Below are positions 1 to 8,448 of a stretch of DNA of 64,000 nt, piece by piece. The stretch is taken from contig NZ_JADWMY010000001.1 of NCBI RefSeq assembly GCF_015767275.1, positions 1,054,001 to 1,118,000 on the forward strand, in the 5' to 3' direction. A program made the position numbers and the translations under genes. Each line of letters opens with the position of its first letter. Within the stretch, counting starts at the first letter, position 1. This DNA is from Herbaspirillum sp. AP02 (GTDB lineage Bacteria > Pseudomonadota > Gammaproteobacteria > Burkholderiales > Burkholderiaceae_D). The notes beneath the pieces are model-generated. The model had not been told where the DNA came from, did not search any database, and was given only the letters and a program-made list of their open reading frames with translations.

Positions 1-680
1 GGATGGTTGGTGGCCGGGTTCTGGCCGAACAGCAGCAGCGTGTCGCAATGGTCGAAGTCTTCCAGCAACACGGTGCCCTTGCCGACGCCGACAGTCACCG
101 GCAGGCCCACGCTGGTGGGCTCGTGGCACATATTGGAGCAGTCGGGAAAATTGTTGGTGCCGTACTGGCGCACGAACAGCTGGAACAGGAAAGCCGCCTC
201 GTTGCTGGCGCGGCCGGAGACGTAGAAGTCGGCCATGTCCGGATTGGGCAAGGCATTGAGATGCTGGCCGATCAGTTCGAAGGCGGCACTCCACTCGATC
301 TTGCGGTACTTGTCGGTGGCGGCGTCGTAGACCATGGGATGGGTCAGGCGGCCGTGTTCTTCCAGTTCATAGTCCGACTGCTGCATCAGCTCGGCCACGG
401 TGTGCTGCGCGAAGAAATCGGGCGTTACCCGCTTCTTGGTCGCCTCGGCGGCCACCGCCTTGACGCCGTTTTCGCAGAATTCAAAGGTGGAGGTATGCTC
501 CCGGTCCGGCCATGCACAGCCGGGGCAATCAAAACCGTCCGGCTGGTTCTGCGACAGCAGGGTGCGCAGCCCCTTGCCATCGGCCACATGTTCCTTGACC
601 AGGTTCAGCGCCACGTATTTCAGTGCGCCCCAGCCGCCTGCGGGTTGATTGTATTGCTCGATTCTTGGTTTGGAAGGCAT
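1..680 (-). CDS. YdeP/FdhF-like molybdopterin oxidoreductase, N-terminal part
   Basis: Only the first 226 codons are in the window; the gene continues past the left edge. It begins MPSKPRIEQYNQPAGGWGAL and carries a C52-P-G-C55 pair followed by AWPDREH, then a stretch ending GQNPATNH. This pattern is typical of the formate-dehydrogenase-alpha-like YdeP family, which binds bis-MGD and an iron-sulfur cluster. The family is of uncertain substrate; E. coli YdeP is linked to acid resistance. The ATG is the first in frame after a non-coding 185-base stretch shared with the neighbouring Lrp gene. The family assignment rests on the N-terminal domain only. Confidence 0.8.
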   Translation of the reverse strand, partial: MPSKPRIEQYNQPAGGWGALKYVALNLVKEHVADGKGLRTLLSQNQPDGFDCPGCAWPDREHTSTFEFCENGVKAVAAEATKKRVTPDFFAQHTVAELMQQSDYELEEHGRLTHPMVYDAATDKYRKIEWSAAFELIGQHLNALPNPDMADFYVSGRASNEAAFLFQLFVRQYGTNNFPDCSNMCHEPTSVGLPVTVGVGKGTVLLEDFDHCDTLLLFGQNPATNH

Positions 681-865
681 GATGTCTCGGGTCGGAGTGG
701 AGTCCAGTGTAGGTGAAGTCTAGGTCACACCAAACCAAACAGGAATGCACAGGAACGCACGCCGGATTCAAGTACAGTGCAGGTCAAGCAAGCCGCTCAA
801 CCATCTCTCGCGCCCGCGACCCGCCCCTGCCTCCTTTATCTGGCGCCGCCCTGCGACCGATCACC

Positions 866-1354
866 TCAGTCGTCCAGCGGCAAGGCCAGGGTTTCCTTGA
901 TTTCCTCCATCACCACATAGCTCTTGGACTGCGCCGCCCCCGGCAGCTGCAGCAGGATATCGCCCAGCAGCTTGCGGTATTCGGCCATGCCCCGGATGCG
1001 GGCCTTGATCAGGTAGTCGAAATCGCCCGAGACCAGATGGCATTCCTGCACCTCGGGAATGCGCAGCACCTCGCGCCGGAACTGCTCGAACATGTTGCCC
1101 GACTTGTGGTTCAGCGTGATCTCCACGAACACCAGCAAGGTCGCCCCCAGCGACTCCGGATTGACGCGCGCGTAATAGCCGGTGATGACCCCATCGCGCT
1201 CCATGCGCCTGACCCGTTCGATGCAGGGCGTGACCGACAGCCCGACCTGTTCGCCCAGCTCCTTCATGGAGATACGGCCATCCTTCTGCAGCACCGCCAG
1301 GATGCGGTGATCAAGCTTGTCGAGGGTGCGGACGGACTGCTGCTGGGTTCTCAT
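866..1354 (-). CDS. Lrp/AsnC family transcriptional regulator (DadR-like)
   Basis: A 162-residue protein with the normal Lrp architecture: an N-terminal winged helix-turn-helix (about residues 13-60, recognition helix near VGLSVTPCIERVRRME) and a C-terminal RAM ligand/oligomerisation domain (about 75-150, with SGDFDYLIKARI). It is transcribed away from dadA, which starts 152 bases away. In Pseudomonas and enteric bacteria a divergent or neighbouring Lrp protein controls dadA in response to alanine, so the same role is likely here. An inverted repeat in the shared promoter region supports this. The substrate sensed is not readable from sequence. Confidence 0.9.
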   Translation of the reverse strand: MRTQQQSVRTLDKLDHRILAVLQKDGRISMKELGEQVGLSVTPCIERVRRMERDGVITGYYARVNPESLGATLLVFVEITLNHKSGNMFEQFRREVLRIPEVQECHLVSGDFDYLIKARIRGMAEYRKLLGDILLQLPGAAQSKSYVVMEEIKETLALPLDD

Positions 1355-1405
1355 GGGATTTTTCCTGTTTCAGCGCGATTTAAATCATTTCTTCCTGAAA
1401 TTATC

Positions 1406-1434
1406 AATAAATACGCGAACAAACACTATTTATT
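1406..1434. promoter_or_regulatory. Inverted repeat, candidate Lrp operator for dadA
   Basis: A perfect 8-base inverted repeat, AATAAATA at 1406-1413 and TATTTATT at 1427-1434, with a 13-base A+T-rich spacer. It lies between the divergent Lrp regulator and dadA. Position and symmetry suit binding by an Lrp-family protein; no experimental site is known to me. Confidence 0.5.
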
Positions 1435-1506
1435 CGCCCATATCATAGCTGAATCTTCTAATCCAGCAGCCTTTTGCAGCGGCATCATTCAAAACGGGGA
1501 ATCAAC

Positions 1507-2808
1507 ATGCGCGTCGTCATTCTTGGAAGCGGTGTCATCGGGGTCACCAGCGCCTGGTATCTGGCCAGGGCCGGCCATGACGTGACCGTACTGGACCGCC
1601 AGCCCGGCGCCGCGCTGGAAACCTCGTTCGGCAATGCCGGCCAGATCTCCCCCGGCTACGCCTCGCCCTGGGCTGCACCCGGTATTCCGTTGAAGGCCAT
1701 CAAGTGGATGTTCCAGGAACACGCCCCGCTGGCCATCCGCCCGGACGGCACACTGAACCAGCTGCGCTGGATGTGGCAGATGCTGCGCAACTGCAATGCC
1801 GAGAGCTATGCCGTCAACAAGGAACGCATGGTGCGCCTGGCCGAATACAGCCGCGACTGCCTGCGCGCGCTGCGTGCCGATGTCGGCATCCCCTACGAAG
1901 GCCGCGAGCAAGGCACGCTGCAGCTGTTCCGCACCCAGGAACAACTGGACGGCGCCGCCAAGGACATCGCCGTGCTCAAGGAAGCCGGCGTTCCCTTCGA
2001 ACTGCTGCGCCCGGACCAACTGGGCGGCGCCGAACCGGCGCTGGAGAAGGTACGCGGCAAGCTCACCGGCGGCCTGCGCCTGCCCAATGACGAAACCGGC
2101 GATTGCCAGCTCTTCACCACCCGCCTGGCCAAGATGGCCGAACAACTGGGCGTGAAATTCCGCTACGACGTCTCCATCGATGCGCTGGCCATGGCCGGCG
2201 GCAAGATCGCCGGCGTCGTCTGCGGCAAGGAACTGGTGCAGGCCGACAGTTACGTGGTCGCCCTGGGCTCCTACTCCCCGCAGTTGCTCGACGATGTGCC
2301 GGGCCTGCCCGCCATTCCGGTCTATCCGCTCAAGGGTTACTCGATCACCGTGCCCATCACCGACGCCAGCGCCGCCCCGGTCTCGACCATCCTGGACGAA
2401 ACCTACAAGATCGCCGTCACCCGCTTCGACGACCGCATCCGCGTGGGCGGCATGGCCGAGATCGTTGGCTACGACACCACGCTGAAGGCCAAGCGCCGCG
2501 CCACGCTGGAACTGGTGGTCAACGACCTCTTCCCCGGCGCCGGTGACACCCGCCAGGCCAGCTTCTGGACCGGCCTGCGCCCGATGACCCCGGACGGCAC
2601 GCCGGTGGTCGGCGCCACCCCGGTCTCGAACCTGTTCATCAACACCGGCCACGGTACCCTGGGCTGGACCATGTCCTGCGGCTCGGGACAACTGCTGGCC
2701 GACCTGATCTCCGGCCGCCGCCCCGCCATCGCCCATGAAGACCTCTCGGTCGAGCGCTACATGCAATCGGGCAGCCGGGCGCAAACGCCGCATCTGGCGG
2801 GCGCCTGA
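1507..2808 (+). CDS. dadA: D-amino acid dehydrogenase small subunit DadA
   Basis: A 433-residue FAD enzyme that oxidises D-alanine and other D-amino acids to 2-oxo acids, passing electrons to the respiratory chain at the inner membrane. The N-terminus [20 protein letters not shown] holds the Rossmann GxGxxG for FAD (residues 7-12). The C-terminus has [14 protein letters not shown], characteristic of DadA. I chose the ATG that directly precedes RVVILGSG, with a GGGGA box 6-10 bases upstream; an ATG 33 bases earlier adds non-conserved residues. No alanine racemase gene (dadX) follows. A strong terminator ends the unit. Confidence 0.95.
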   Translation: MRVVILGSGVIGVTSAWYLARAGHDVTVLDRQPGAALETSFGNAGQISPGYASPWAAPGIPLKAIKWMFQEHAPLAIRPDGTLNQLRWMWQMLRNCNAESYAVNKERMVRLAEYSRDCLRALRADVGIPYEGREQGTLQLFRTQEQLDGAAKDIAVLKEAGVPFELLRPDQLGGAEPALEKVRGKLTGGLRLPNDETGDCQLFTTRLAKMAEQLGVKFRYDVSIDALAMAGGKIAGVVCGKELVQADSYVVALGSYSPQLLDDVPGLPAIPVYPLKGYSITVPITDASAAPVSTILDETYKIAVTRFDDRIRVGGMAEIVGYDTTLKAKRRATLELVVNDLFPGAGDTRQASFWTGLRPMTPDGTPVVGATPVSNLFINTGHGTLGWTMSCGSGQLLADLISGRRPAIAHEDLSVERYMQSGSRAQTPHLAGA

Positions 2809-2883
2809 CCAGGGCTGACGACAGAGCTCACGCCCTGGATCGTTCATCCCGATAGTCTCTTCTGCATCCCTCGCAGAATGGTT

Positions 2884-2914
2884 GGCCGGAGCGAAGTGCT
2901 CCGGCCTTTTTTTT
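2884..2914 (+). terminator. Rho-independent terminator after dadA
   Basis: A 9-bp G+C-rich stem (GGCCGGAGC / GCTCCGGCC, loop GAAGT) followed by eight T residues. It terminates dadA just before the convergent AraC gene. Confidence 0.9.
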
Positions 2915-2925
2915 ATGGCCGCTGC

Positions 2926-3738
2926 TCAGCGGCTGCGACGCGCCGCCCCCGGCGCCGCCGGGTGGGCCGACGGCACATGCCCGGTCATCTTCCTGAACAT
3001 CGTGGAAAACGCCGCCGGCCGCTCATAGCCCAGGTCATAGGCGATCACCGTTACCGAATGCCCCAGCGCCAGCCGCGAGATCGCATTGACGATGCAGGCT
3101 CGCAAGCGCCACTGCTGGAAACCCATCCCCGTCTGCGCCAGGAAACGGCGATTGAAACTGCGTTCGCTCGTGTGCAGCTGCTCCGCCCACTCCCCCGGAC
3201 GCGAGCGGATCGACGGCGCCATCATGAAGCTGCGGCACAGCGCGCCCAGCTTCTCCTCCTGCGGCAGCGGCACGTGCACCGGAATCTCGCGGGCACGACC
3301 GATCTCGGCCAGGAGCAGGCGCATCAGGTCTTCTTCCCGGCTGTTGGGTGCGTAGAGCGGATCGATGCGGGTCGCCTCGATCAGCAATTCACGCAACAAG
3401 GGCGGCACCTCCAGCACCTGGCAGGTCTGCGCCTGACGCGGCGCGTGCTCGGGCTCCACGAAGGCACTGCAGGTCGTCACCGGCAGCAGCATGCGACTCA
3501 GGTGCTCACGCCCGGACGGAATCCACACCGCGTGCTGCGGCGGCACCACCCAGGCCCCATCCTGCGTGACCACCTGCATCATGCCCGCCAGCCCGAACAA
3601 TAATTGCGCCCGCCGATGACTGTGCAGGGGCTGCAGCGAACCGCTGGGATAATCGGCACCCGCCACCACCACCGGTCGCGCAATGTCCCCCACGCGATCG
3701 ATGGGCAGGGTCGGCGGAGCTGGCGTGGGCTTGGGCAT
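2926..3738 (-). CDS. AraC family transcriptional regulator with cupin sensor
   Basis: A 270-residue regulator. The N-terminal half (about 25-105) looks like an AraC-type cupin (LHSHRRAQLLFGLAGMMQVV, then VPPQHAVWIPSG). The C-terminal part holds the two AraC helix-turn-helix motifs (LHTSERSFNRRFLAQTGMGF and ALGHSVTVIAYDLGYERPAA). It is transcribed divergently from an EamA-type exporter, 117 bases away, and probably controls it. This AraC/EamA pairing is common in proteobacteria. The effector is unknown. Confidence 0.9.
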   Translation of the reverse strand: MPKPTPAPPTLPIDRVGDIARPVVVAGADYPSGSLQPLHSHRRAQLLFGLAGMMQVVTQDGAWVVPPQHAVWIPSGREHLSRMLLPVTTCSAFVEPEHAPRQAQTCQVLEVPPLLRELLIEATRIDPLYAPNSREEDLMRLLLAEIGRAREIPVHVPLPQEEKLGALCRSFMMAPSIRSRPGEWAEQLHTSERSFNRRFLAQTGMGFQQWRLRACIVNAISRLALGHSVTVIAYDLGYERPAAFSTMFRKMTGHVPSAHPAAPGAARRSR

Positions 3739-3855
3739 GTGTCAACCGGTGATGGCGTAGATTCAAACATTATTGACCAATGATCGAAAGTCAGTCAAAG
3801 CCCCTTTGCTCTACTGTGCTCACTTCTGCAGGGCTTTAACCAACCGGCTTTCGAC

Positions 3856-4737
3856 ATGAACCCACCCATTCTTTCCGGCATCCTGGTCGCGCTGATCTGG
3901 GGCATCCAACCCGTGATCTCGCGCTACGGCTACCAGCAAGGGCTGACACCCTATGACGCCACCCTGGTGCGCTACCTCACCAGCGGCCTGTTGATGCTGC
4001 CCTATGCCTGGCGCCGAGGGCTCATCGGCGCCTGTGGCGTGGGCTGGCGGCGCGGATTGGTGCTATTCCTGCTCTCCGGCCCCTTGTTCAGCCTGGTGCT
4101 GGTCGGCGGCGTGAACTATGCCCCGGCCTCGCATGGCGCGCTGATCCATCCGGCGCTCACCCCGCTGTTCGGCATGGCGATCAGCCGCTTCGTCTTCCGG
4201 CAGCACGAGCGCATCTCGCCGTGGGGCGTGCTCCTGCTCCTGGCCGGGCTGGTGCTGGTCGGCCTCAATGGCATCCTGGCCAGCGGCCTGGCCCCGGCAG
4301 GCGCCTGGCGCGGCGACCTGATGTTCGTCCTATCGGCCCTGATGTGGGCCTGGTACCTGGTCCTGAACCGCAACTGGCAGGTCGCCCCGCTGGATGCGGT
4401 GGCGCTGACGCAGGTACTGTCGCTGGCCTGCACGCTGGTGGCCTTGCCCTGGCTGGGCGAAACCACCTTCAGCAAGCCCCTGCCCGCCCTGGCGCTGCAG
4501 AGCGCCTATCACGGCCTGCTGGTGAGCATCCTCAGCGTGGCCTTGTTCAACTGGGTGGTGGCGCGGTTGGGGGTGCGGGCGCTGATGCTCAATGCGCTGT
4601 CGCCACTCTTCGGCGTCGCGGCCTCGGCCTGGGTGCTGCAGGAGCCGTTGTCGGTGTCGATGATGGTGGGGGCGGTGGCGATTGTAGCGGGATTGGGGAT
4701 GGCGTTGCGGGGGGAGAGACGAAGAGAGAACCTTTGA
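3856..4737 (+). CDS. EamA/DMT family transporter
   Basis: A 293-residue integral membrane protein with two EamA repeats and about ten hydrophobic segments. It starts LSGILVALIWGIQPVISRYG, the usual EamA beginning, and has GGVNYAPASHGALIHPALTP in the first repeat. The family exports metabolites and amino acids across the inner membrane. The adjacent divergent AraC gene probably regulates it. The substrate cannot be inferred. Confidence 0.88.
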   Translation: MNPPILSGILVALIWGIQPVISRYGYQQGLTPYDATLVRYLTSGLLMLPYAWRRGLIGACGVGWRRGLVLFLLSGPLFSLVLVGGVNYAPASHGALIHPALTPLFGMAISRFVFRQHERISPWGVLLLLAGLVLVGLNGILASGLAPAGAWRGDLMFVLSALMWAWYLVLNRNWQVAPLDAVALTQVLSLACTLVALPWLGETTFSKPLPALALQSAYHGLLVSILSVALFNWVVARLGVRALMLNALSPLFGVAASAWVLQEPLSVSMMVGAVAIVAGLGMALRGERRRENL

Positions 4738-4820
4738 GGGGTGGGGACAATACTTTGGGAGTGTTGGTGCGATCGAGTAGAGTTTTTGCCGTTTGAGGTG
4801 AGCTGGTTTTTAGTGGGTCA

Positions 4821-7127
4821 TTACATGGCGATCTTCAATTGATCGTTCCTTATCTGGTCTGGCGTATACCCGATGGTGGCACTACCACCAATACTCTCAT
4901 CGTGACTCTTGAAGGTACTGGTGTCCTGCACACTCGCAATGTTCAGGTCACGCCCCACATTGGCCACCACCTGCTCACCTGAAACGGTGGCACCCACCAG
5001 ATTCGTATCACGCCCTGAATCGATATTGACCTGCCCACCCGCACGCACCAGTGTCATGATGTTGGACACGTCCTTGCCATCGCTATTACCCCGGCTGCCC
5101 GCAGCATTGGCCGTAAAACCGAACTGGGTCTTGGTGCCAAACTGCGCCGTAAAACCCACGCCCCACGAGGACGACGACCGATCGCTATGCTGCTCATCCG
5201 TATTTTGCGCAGCGATGAGATTGATGTCGTTGTCCGCCTTCAGCGCCAGATTACCCTTGGCATTGATGTCGCTGCCCGCGATGGTGATGTTGCTGTTGGC
5301 CCCATCGCCTGTCGCGCGGATGCTCATGTTGCCACCCGAAGCAACGGTTGAGCCGCGTTGCGTCAACGTATTCTGTTCGCTACGGCTACCGTTCTGGCTA
5401 CTGCCCAGCATGACGCTGATGCCGATGTTGGCGCTGCCGTTGGCGGCCGCCTTTTGCACGTCTCCTGCGGCGCTGTACACCGACATCCCCGCCGTCGCTG
5501 CAGCCAGTGCCTTTGCGCGGCCGCTCTTGGTCTTGCTCGCCGCATCGGCCATCTGATCGACCGACTGCATCGCCGAGATCACCGGGCTGGTGACCGACAG
5601 GGTCACGCCGCTTTGCTTGTACTTGTCTTCGGTGGTGGTCTTGCTGGCTTGCTCTGCCGCTTTTATTTCCACCGCCTTCGCCGCAATATCGACATCCCCC
5701 TTCGGCGCCATCACATCACTACCCACCTGCGTATAGCGATTGCCCGCCACGATGCTGACGTTGCCCTCCACGCTACCCACAGTTGAAGCAGCCGCCGTCT
5801 GGCTCTGCCCATCCACGTCCTGGCTCTGTATGCGGCTCCCCACCGTCACCCCAAAGCCCGACCCCATCACCCCGCTCTTGGTCTCCTGACGGAAGTTGCG
5901 CTGCGTACTGCTATCGGTCGCGGCCACGATGTTCACGTTGTTGCCCGCCGCCACCGTTGTACCTTGGGTGGACACCACATCGCTGCCCGTCACGTTCACA
6001 TCATTGCCCGCACGCACCACCACGGTATTGCCCGAGAAGGTGCTACCCACTTGCCGGCTGTAGCTGCTGGAATCATCGGTCTTGACCGACGTGGCCGTCA
6101 GGAGTCCGCCCGAACTGTGCTGGTGCTCATCCCGTGCGCTGGCCGATTCGTTGGCGGTCTCGATGCGCACATCCCGGCCCGCCGCTGCACTGAGTTGACC
6201 CTCGGCCACGATCTGCGCGCCCTTGGTCACCACGTCCTGGCCGGCGCGGATGCTGATGTTGTTGCCGCTGACTTGCGTGCTCACGTCCTTGCTGCCGGTG
6301 AGCGTGGCGCGGTTCACGCCGCTCTCGCTGATGCCATGAGCACCGTTGGATTGATCAACCAGATTCGGGCCGGTCAGCGTGCCGACCCAGTTCGAGGCGC
6401 CACTGTCGTTGGCCCAGTTGATCTGCTGCCGGAAGTTCTCGTTGATCGTCCCCAGGCTGACGTCGCGGCCTGCGGCCAGGCTGACGTTGCCCGTGCCCGC
6501 AACCACGGCTGCATTGGCCGTCAGGTCACGGCCTGCGGCCATCGTGATGTCCTTGCCGCTGACACTGGCGACCTGGTTGATGTTGGTGCCGCTGGTGACC
6601 GCATTGGCCGTGCTGACGCTGGTGCTGTTGACGTTGATGTCGCGTCCGGCTGCCAGCGTGACGCTGCTGCTGCCGTCGATGGCGCCGCCGAGGTTGTTGA
6701 CGTCCTGCGCAGCCGCGACCGTCACGGCGCTGCCACTGATGCGCCCGCCCAGGTTCTGGACATTGTTACCCGCCAGCGACACACTCTGCCGCCCGGCAAT
6801 CGTACCGCCGCTGTTGACGATATCCTGCGCCGCCTGGAAGGCCACGTCATTGCCCGCGATCAGCGTGCCCTGGCCGGTCACTTCCACATTGGAGGCATGG
6901 AGGTAGACCTGTGGCATCAGCACTTCCTGTGTGCTGCCGTCGGCCAGCGTGACGTTCTGCTTGACCAGCCAGACGATATCGGTCTTCAGTTCCGCAATCT
7001 GCGCATCGGTCAGCGCCACGCCCACGGTGTAACGCTACGATTGTTACACCTGTACGCCCGCATTCATCAGCGCCTGGTATTACGCTTCATTGCTGCTGTA
7101 GATTCCGCGAAAGTCGGGGCGCTTCAC
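4821..7127 (-). pseudogene. Fragment of filamentous hemagglutinin / CdiA-type TpsA protein
   Basis: An open stretch of 734 codons (from a GTG at 7025) is built of hemagglutinin repeats such as AAGRDVSLG, AGNNVNIVA, AGRDLTANA and SIRAGQDV, ending abruptly after GGSATIGYTPDQIRND. It lacks the signal peptide, the TPS secretion domain and any C-terminal toxin. Upstream the same frame continues recognisably (DFRGIYSSNEA, then YQALMNAGVQV, then RYTVGVALTDAQ) but is cut by TAA at 7080-7082, TAA at 7044-7046 and TAG at 7035-7037. Intact CdiA proteins have this segment uninterrupted just before their second repeat block, so I read this as the decayed middle of a TpsA gene. Confidence 0.85.
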
Positions 7128-7214
7128 ATCAGAGAGAAGCCAATGCCGCTGACTGCTCCTACGGCCATCAATCCACCCGTATTCGCGTAGCCACCTCCAG
7201 CATCGGGCCACTCA

Positions 7215-7715
7215 TTAACGTAACCAGAATGGCTTCCCTTCCAACACGTCGTATTCCTGTAAAGAGCGTACTTTTTCTGTCGCGATACCAGCTAGATCCG
7301 CAGGCACAATTTTGACCGGCTGATATATTTTAAAAACCTCAAAAAAGGAGAGTGACGACTCCCTTGCCTTTTTGAAATTATCAAAAAATCCACTAAATAC
7401 ATCAGCCAAGTTGGCACGACTTGGATCAAGCCATGTTTTGCTTTTGTCGCCAATTAGCTCCTGTTTCCAAGCCACCTCGGAGCTAGATGTTTTATTAAAA
7501 ATCTCCTCTACCTCCTTCATTAAAATTGCAGCAGGATTTAACTCCTCTAGTTTGAGGTAGCGGCGATATAAACGATCAGTCAACAAAGTCCAATCTTGGT
7601 CGGGGTTCTTCTTAGCGACAAAATACTCAAGGCACTCGAAAAACAGGACGAAATCTGACGTGGTACCTGTTTCGTAAACGGAATGCCCACCGTCAATTCC
7701 TATGACTCTCATCAT
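7215..7715 (-). CDS. Putative immunity protein of a polymorphic toxin system (Imm70-like?)
   Basis: A 166-residue soluble protein with no signal peptide (starts MMRVIGIDGGHSVYETGTT). Its ATG overlaps the stop codon of the upstream toxin tail in an ATGA, the usual toxin/immunity arrangement. It is clearly richer in A+T than flanking genes, as CT/immunity cassettes often are. The pattern LYRRYLKLEELNPA then EVEEIFNKTSSSEVAW reminded me of the Imm70 family, but this is recall rather than alignment. If functional it would neutralise the cognate toxin of sibling cells, although the resident toxin looks truncated. It may survive as an orphan immunity gene. Confidence 0.6.
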   Translation of the reverse strand: MMRVIGIDGGHSVYETGTTSDFVLFFECLEYFVAKKNPDQDWTLLTDRLYRRYLKLEELNPAAILMKEVEEIFNKTSSSEVAWKQELIGDKSKTWLDPSRANLADVFSGFFDNFKKARESSLSFFEVFKIYQPVKIVPADLAGIATEKVRSLQEYDVLEGKPFWLR

Positions 7716-7911
7716 TGTTTAAACCTTATAGATGTCGGACTAATTATGCCTTTTGATTTCTGTACTATTTCTTGAATAATCTGCATTTTCTGACCATCCG
7801 TAACTATCTGCCCTCTAACATCAATAACCACTTGCTGAACCAGACGAATCACCGCCAGCGCTCCCCTCCTGCCATCCTTCGATATAGGCCATCGCGACCG
7901 CACTGCCGCCA
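7712..7911 (-). pseudogene. C-terminal tail of a CdiA-type toxin
   Basis: The frame ending at 7712 reads VIRLVQQVVIDVRGQIVTDG, then QKMQIIQEIVQKSKGIISPT, then SIRFKQ and a stop. This is a form I associate with the extreme C-termini of hemagglutinin-linked toxins. Just upstream a different frame (GGSAVAMAYIEGWQEG) looks more natural, suggesting a frameshift near 7855. Upstream of about 7912 the strand carries only the antisense of a TpsB gene, so the toxin is cut off from any TpsA body. The stop overlaps the immunity start. The toxic activity cannot be named. Confidence 0.55.
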
Positions 7912-8313
7912 CTCTTGCCCCCCTTCGAATACAGCAGCACGCTGCGGGCGCAGTGGAACCGGGGACAGTTGCCGCCACAGGACCAGTTTTCCATCGGCGG
8001 CCGCTATACCGTGCGCGGCTTCGATGGCGAGCTGACCCTGCAGGCCGAACGGGGCTGGTTCCTGCGCAATGAGCTGGCACTGGCCTTGGGAGACAGCGGA
8101 CAAGAACTGTTTGCGGGGGTCGATACCGGTGCGGTCGCCGGGCCGATGACGCAGTACCTGACCGGGCGCCGGCTCACCGGTGCGGCGCTGGGCTTGCGCG
8201 GCAGCCTGGCGAAGATGAGCTACGAGATATCGCTGGCCACCCCGTTGGCCAGGCCGGACGGCTTTGCCACGGCCGCGCTGACCGGCGGCTTCAGCCTGCA
8301 GTGGTCGTTCTGA
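7888..8313 (+). pseudogene. 3' remnant of a TpsB (FhaC/ShlB) outer-membrane transporter gene
   Basis: The open frame encodes the last strands of an FhaC/ShlB beta-barrel: FEYSSTLRAQW, then GGRYTVRGFDGE, AERGWFLRNELAL and a C-terminal aromatic (GGFSLQWSF), as needed for BAM recognition. An in-frame TAG at 7885-7887 and the absence of the POTRA domains and early barrel show that the 5' part, more than three quarters of the gene, is missing. It lies back to back with the toxin tail at about 7912, so a deletion or rearrangement has joined the two. Confidence 0.8.
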
Positions 8314-8448
8314 GTCTGGCCAGGGCGTGCGGGAAAAGTCCCACACCATCCCCGGCCAATGGCTGACTGCCCATCGGCGCGGCTTGCTCAATAATGGCCG
8401 CCATGGACCATTGCCGGATGTCCCGGCCCTGCGTCCGAGGAGACCATC

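Noticed and set aside
5964..7190. A 408-codon plus-strand frame over the hemagglutinin fragment
   Set aside because: Its composition mirrors the repeats on the other strand and shows no family; the minus strand has the recognised repeats.
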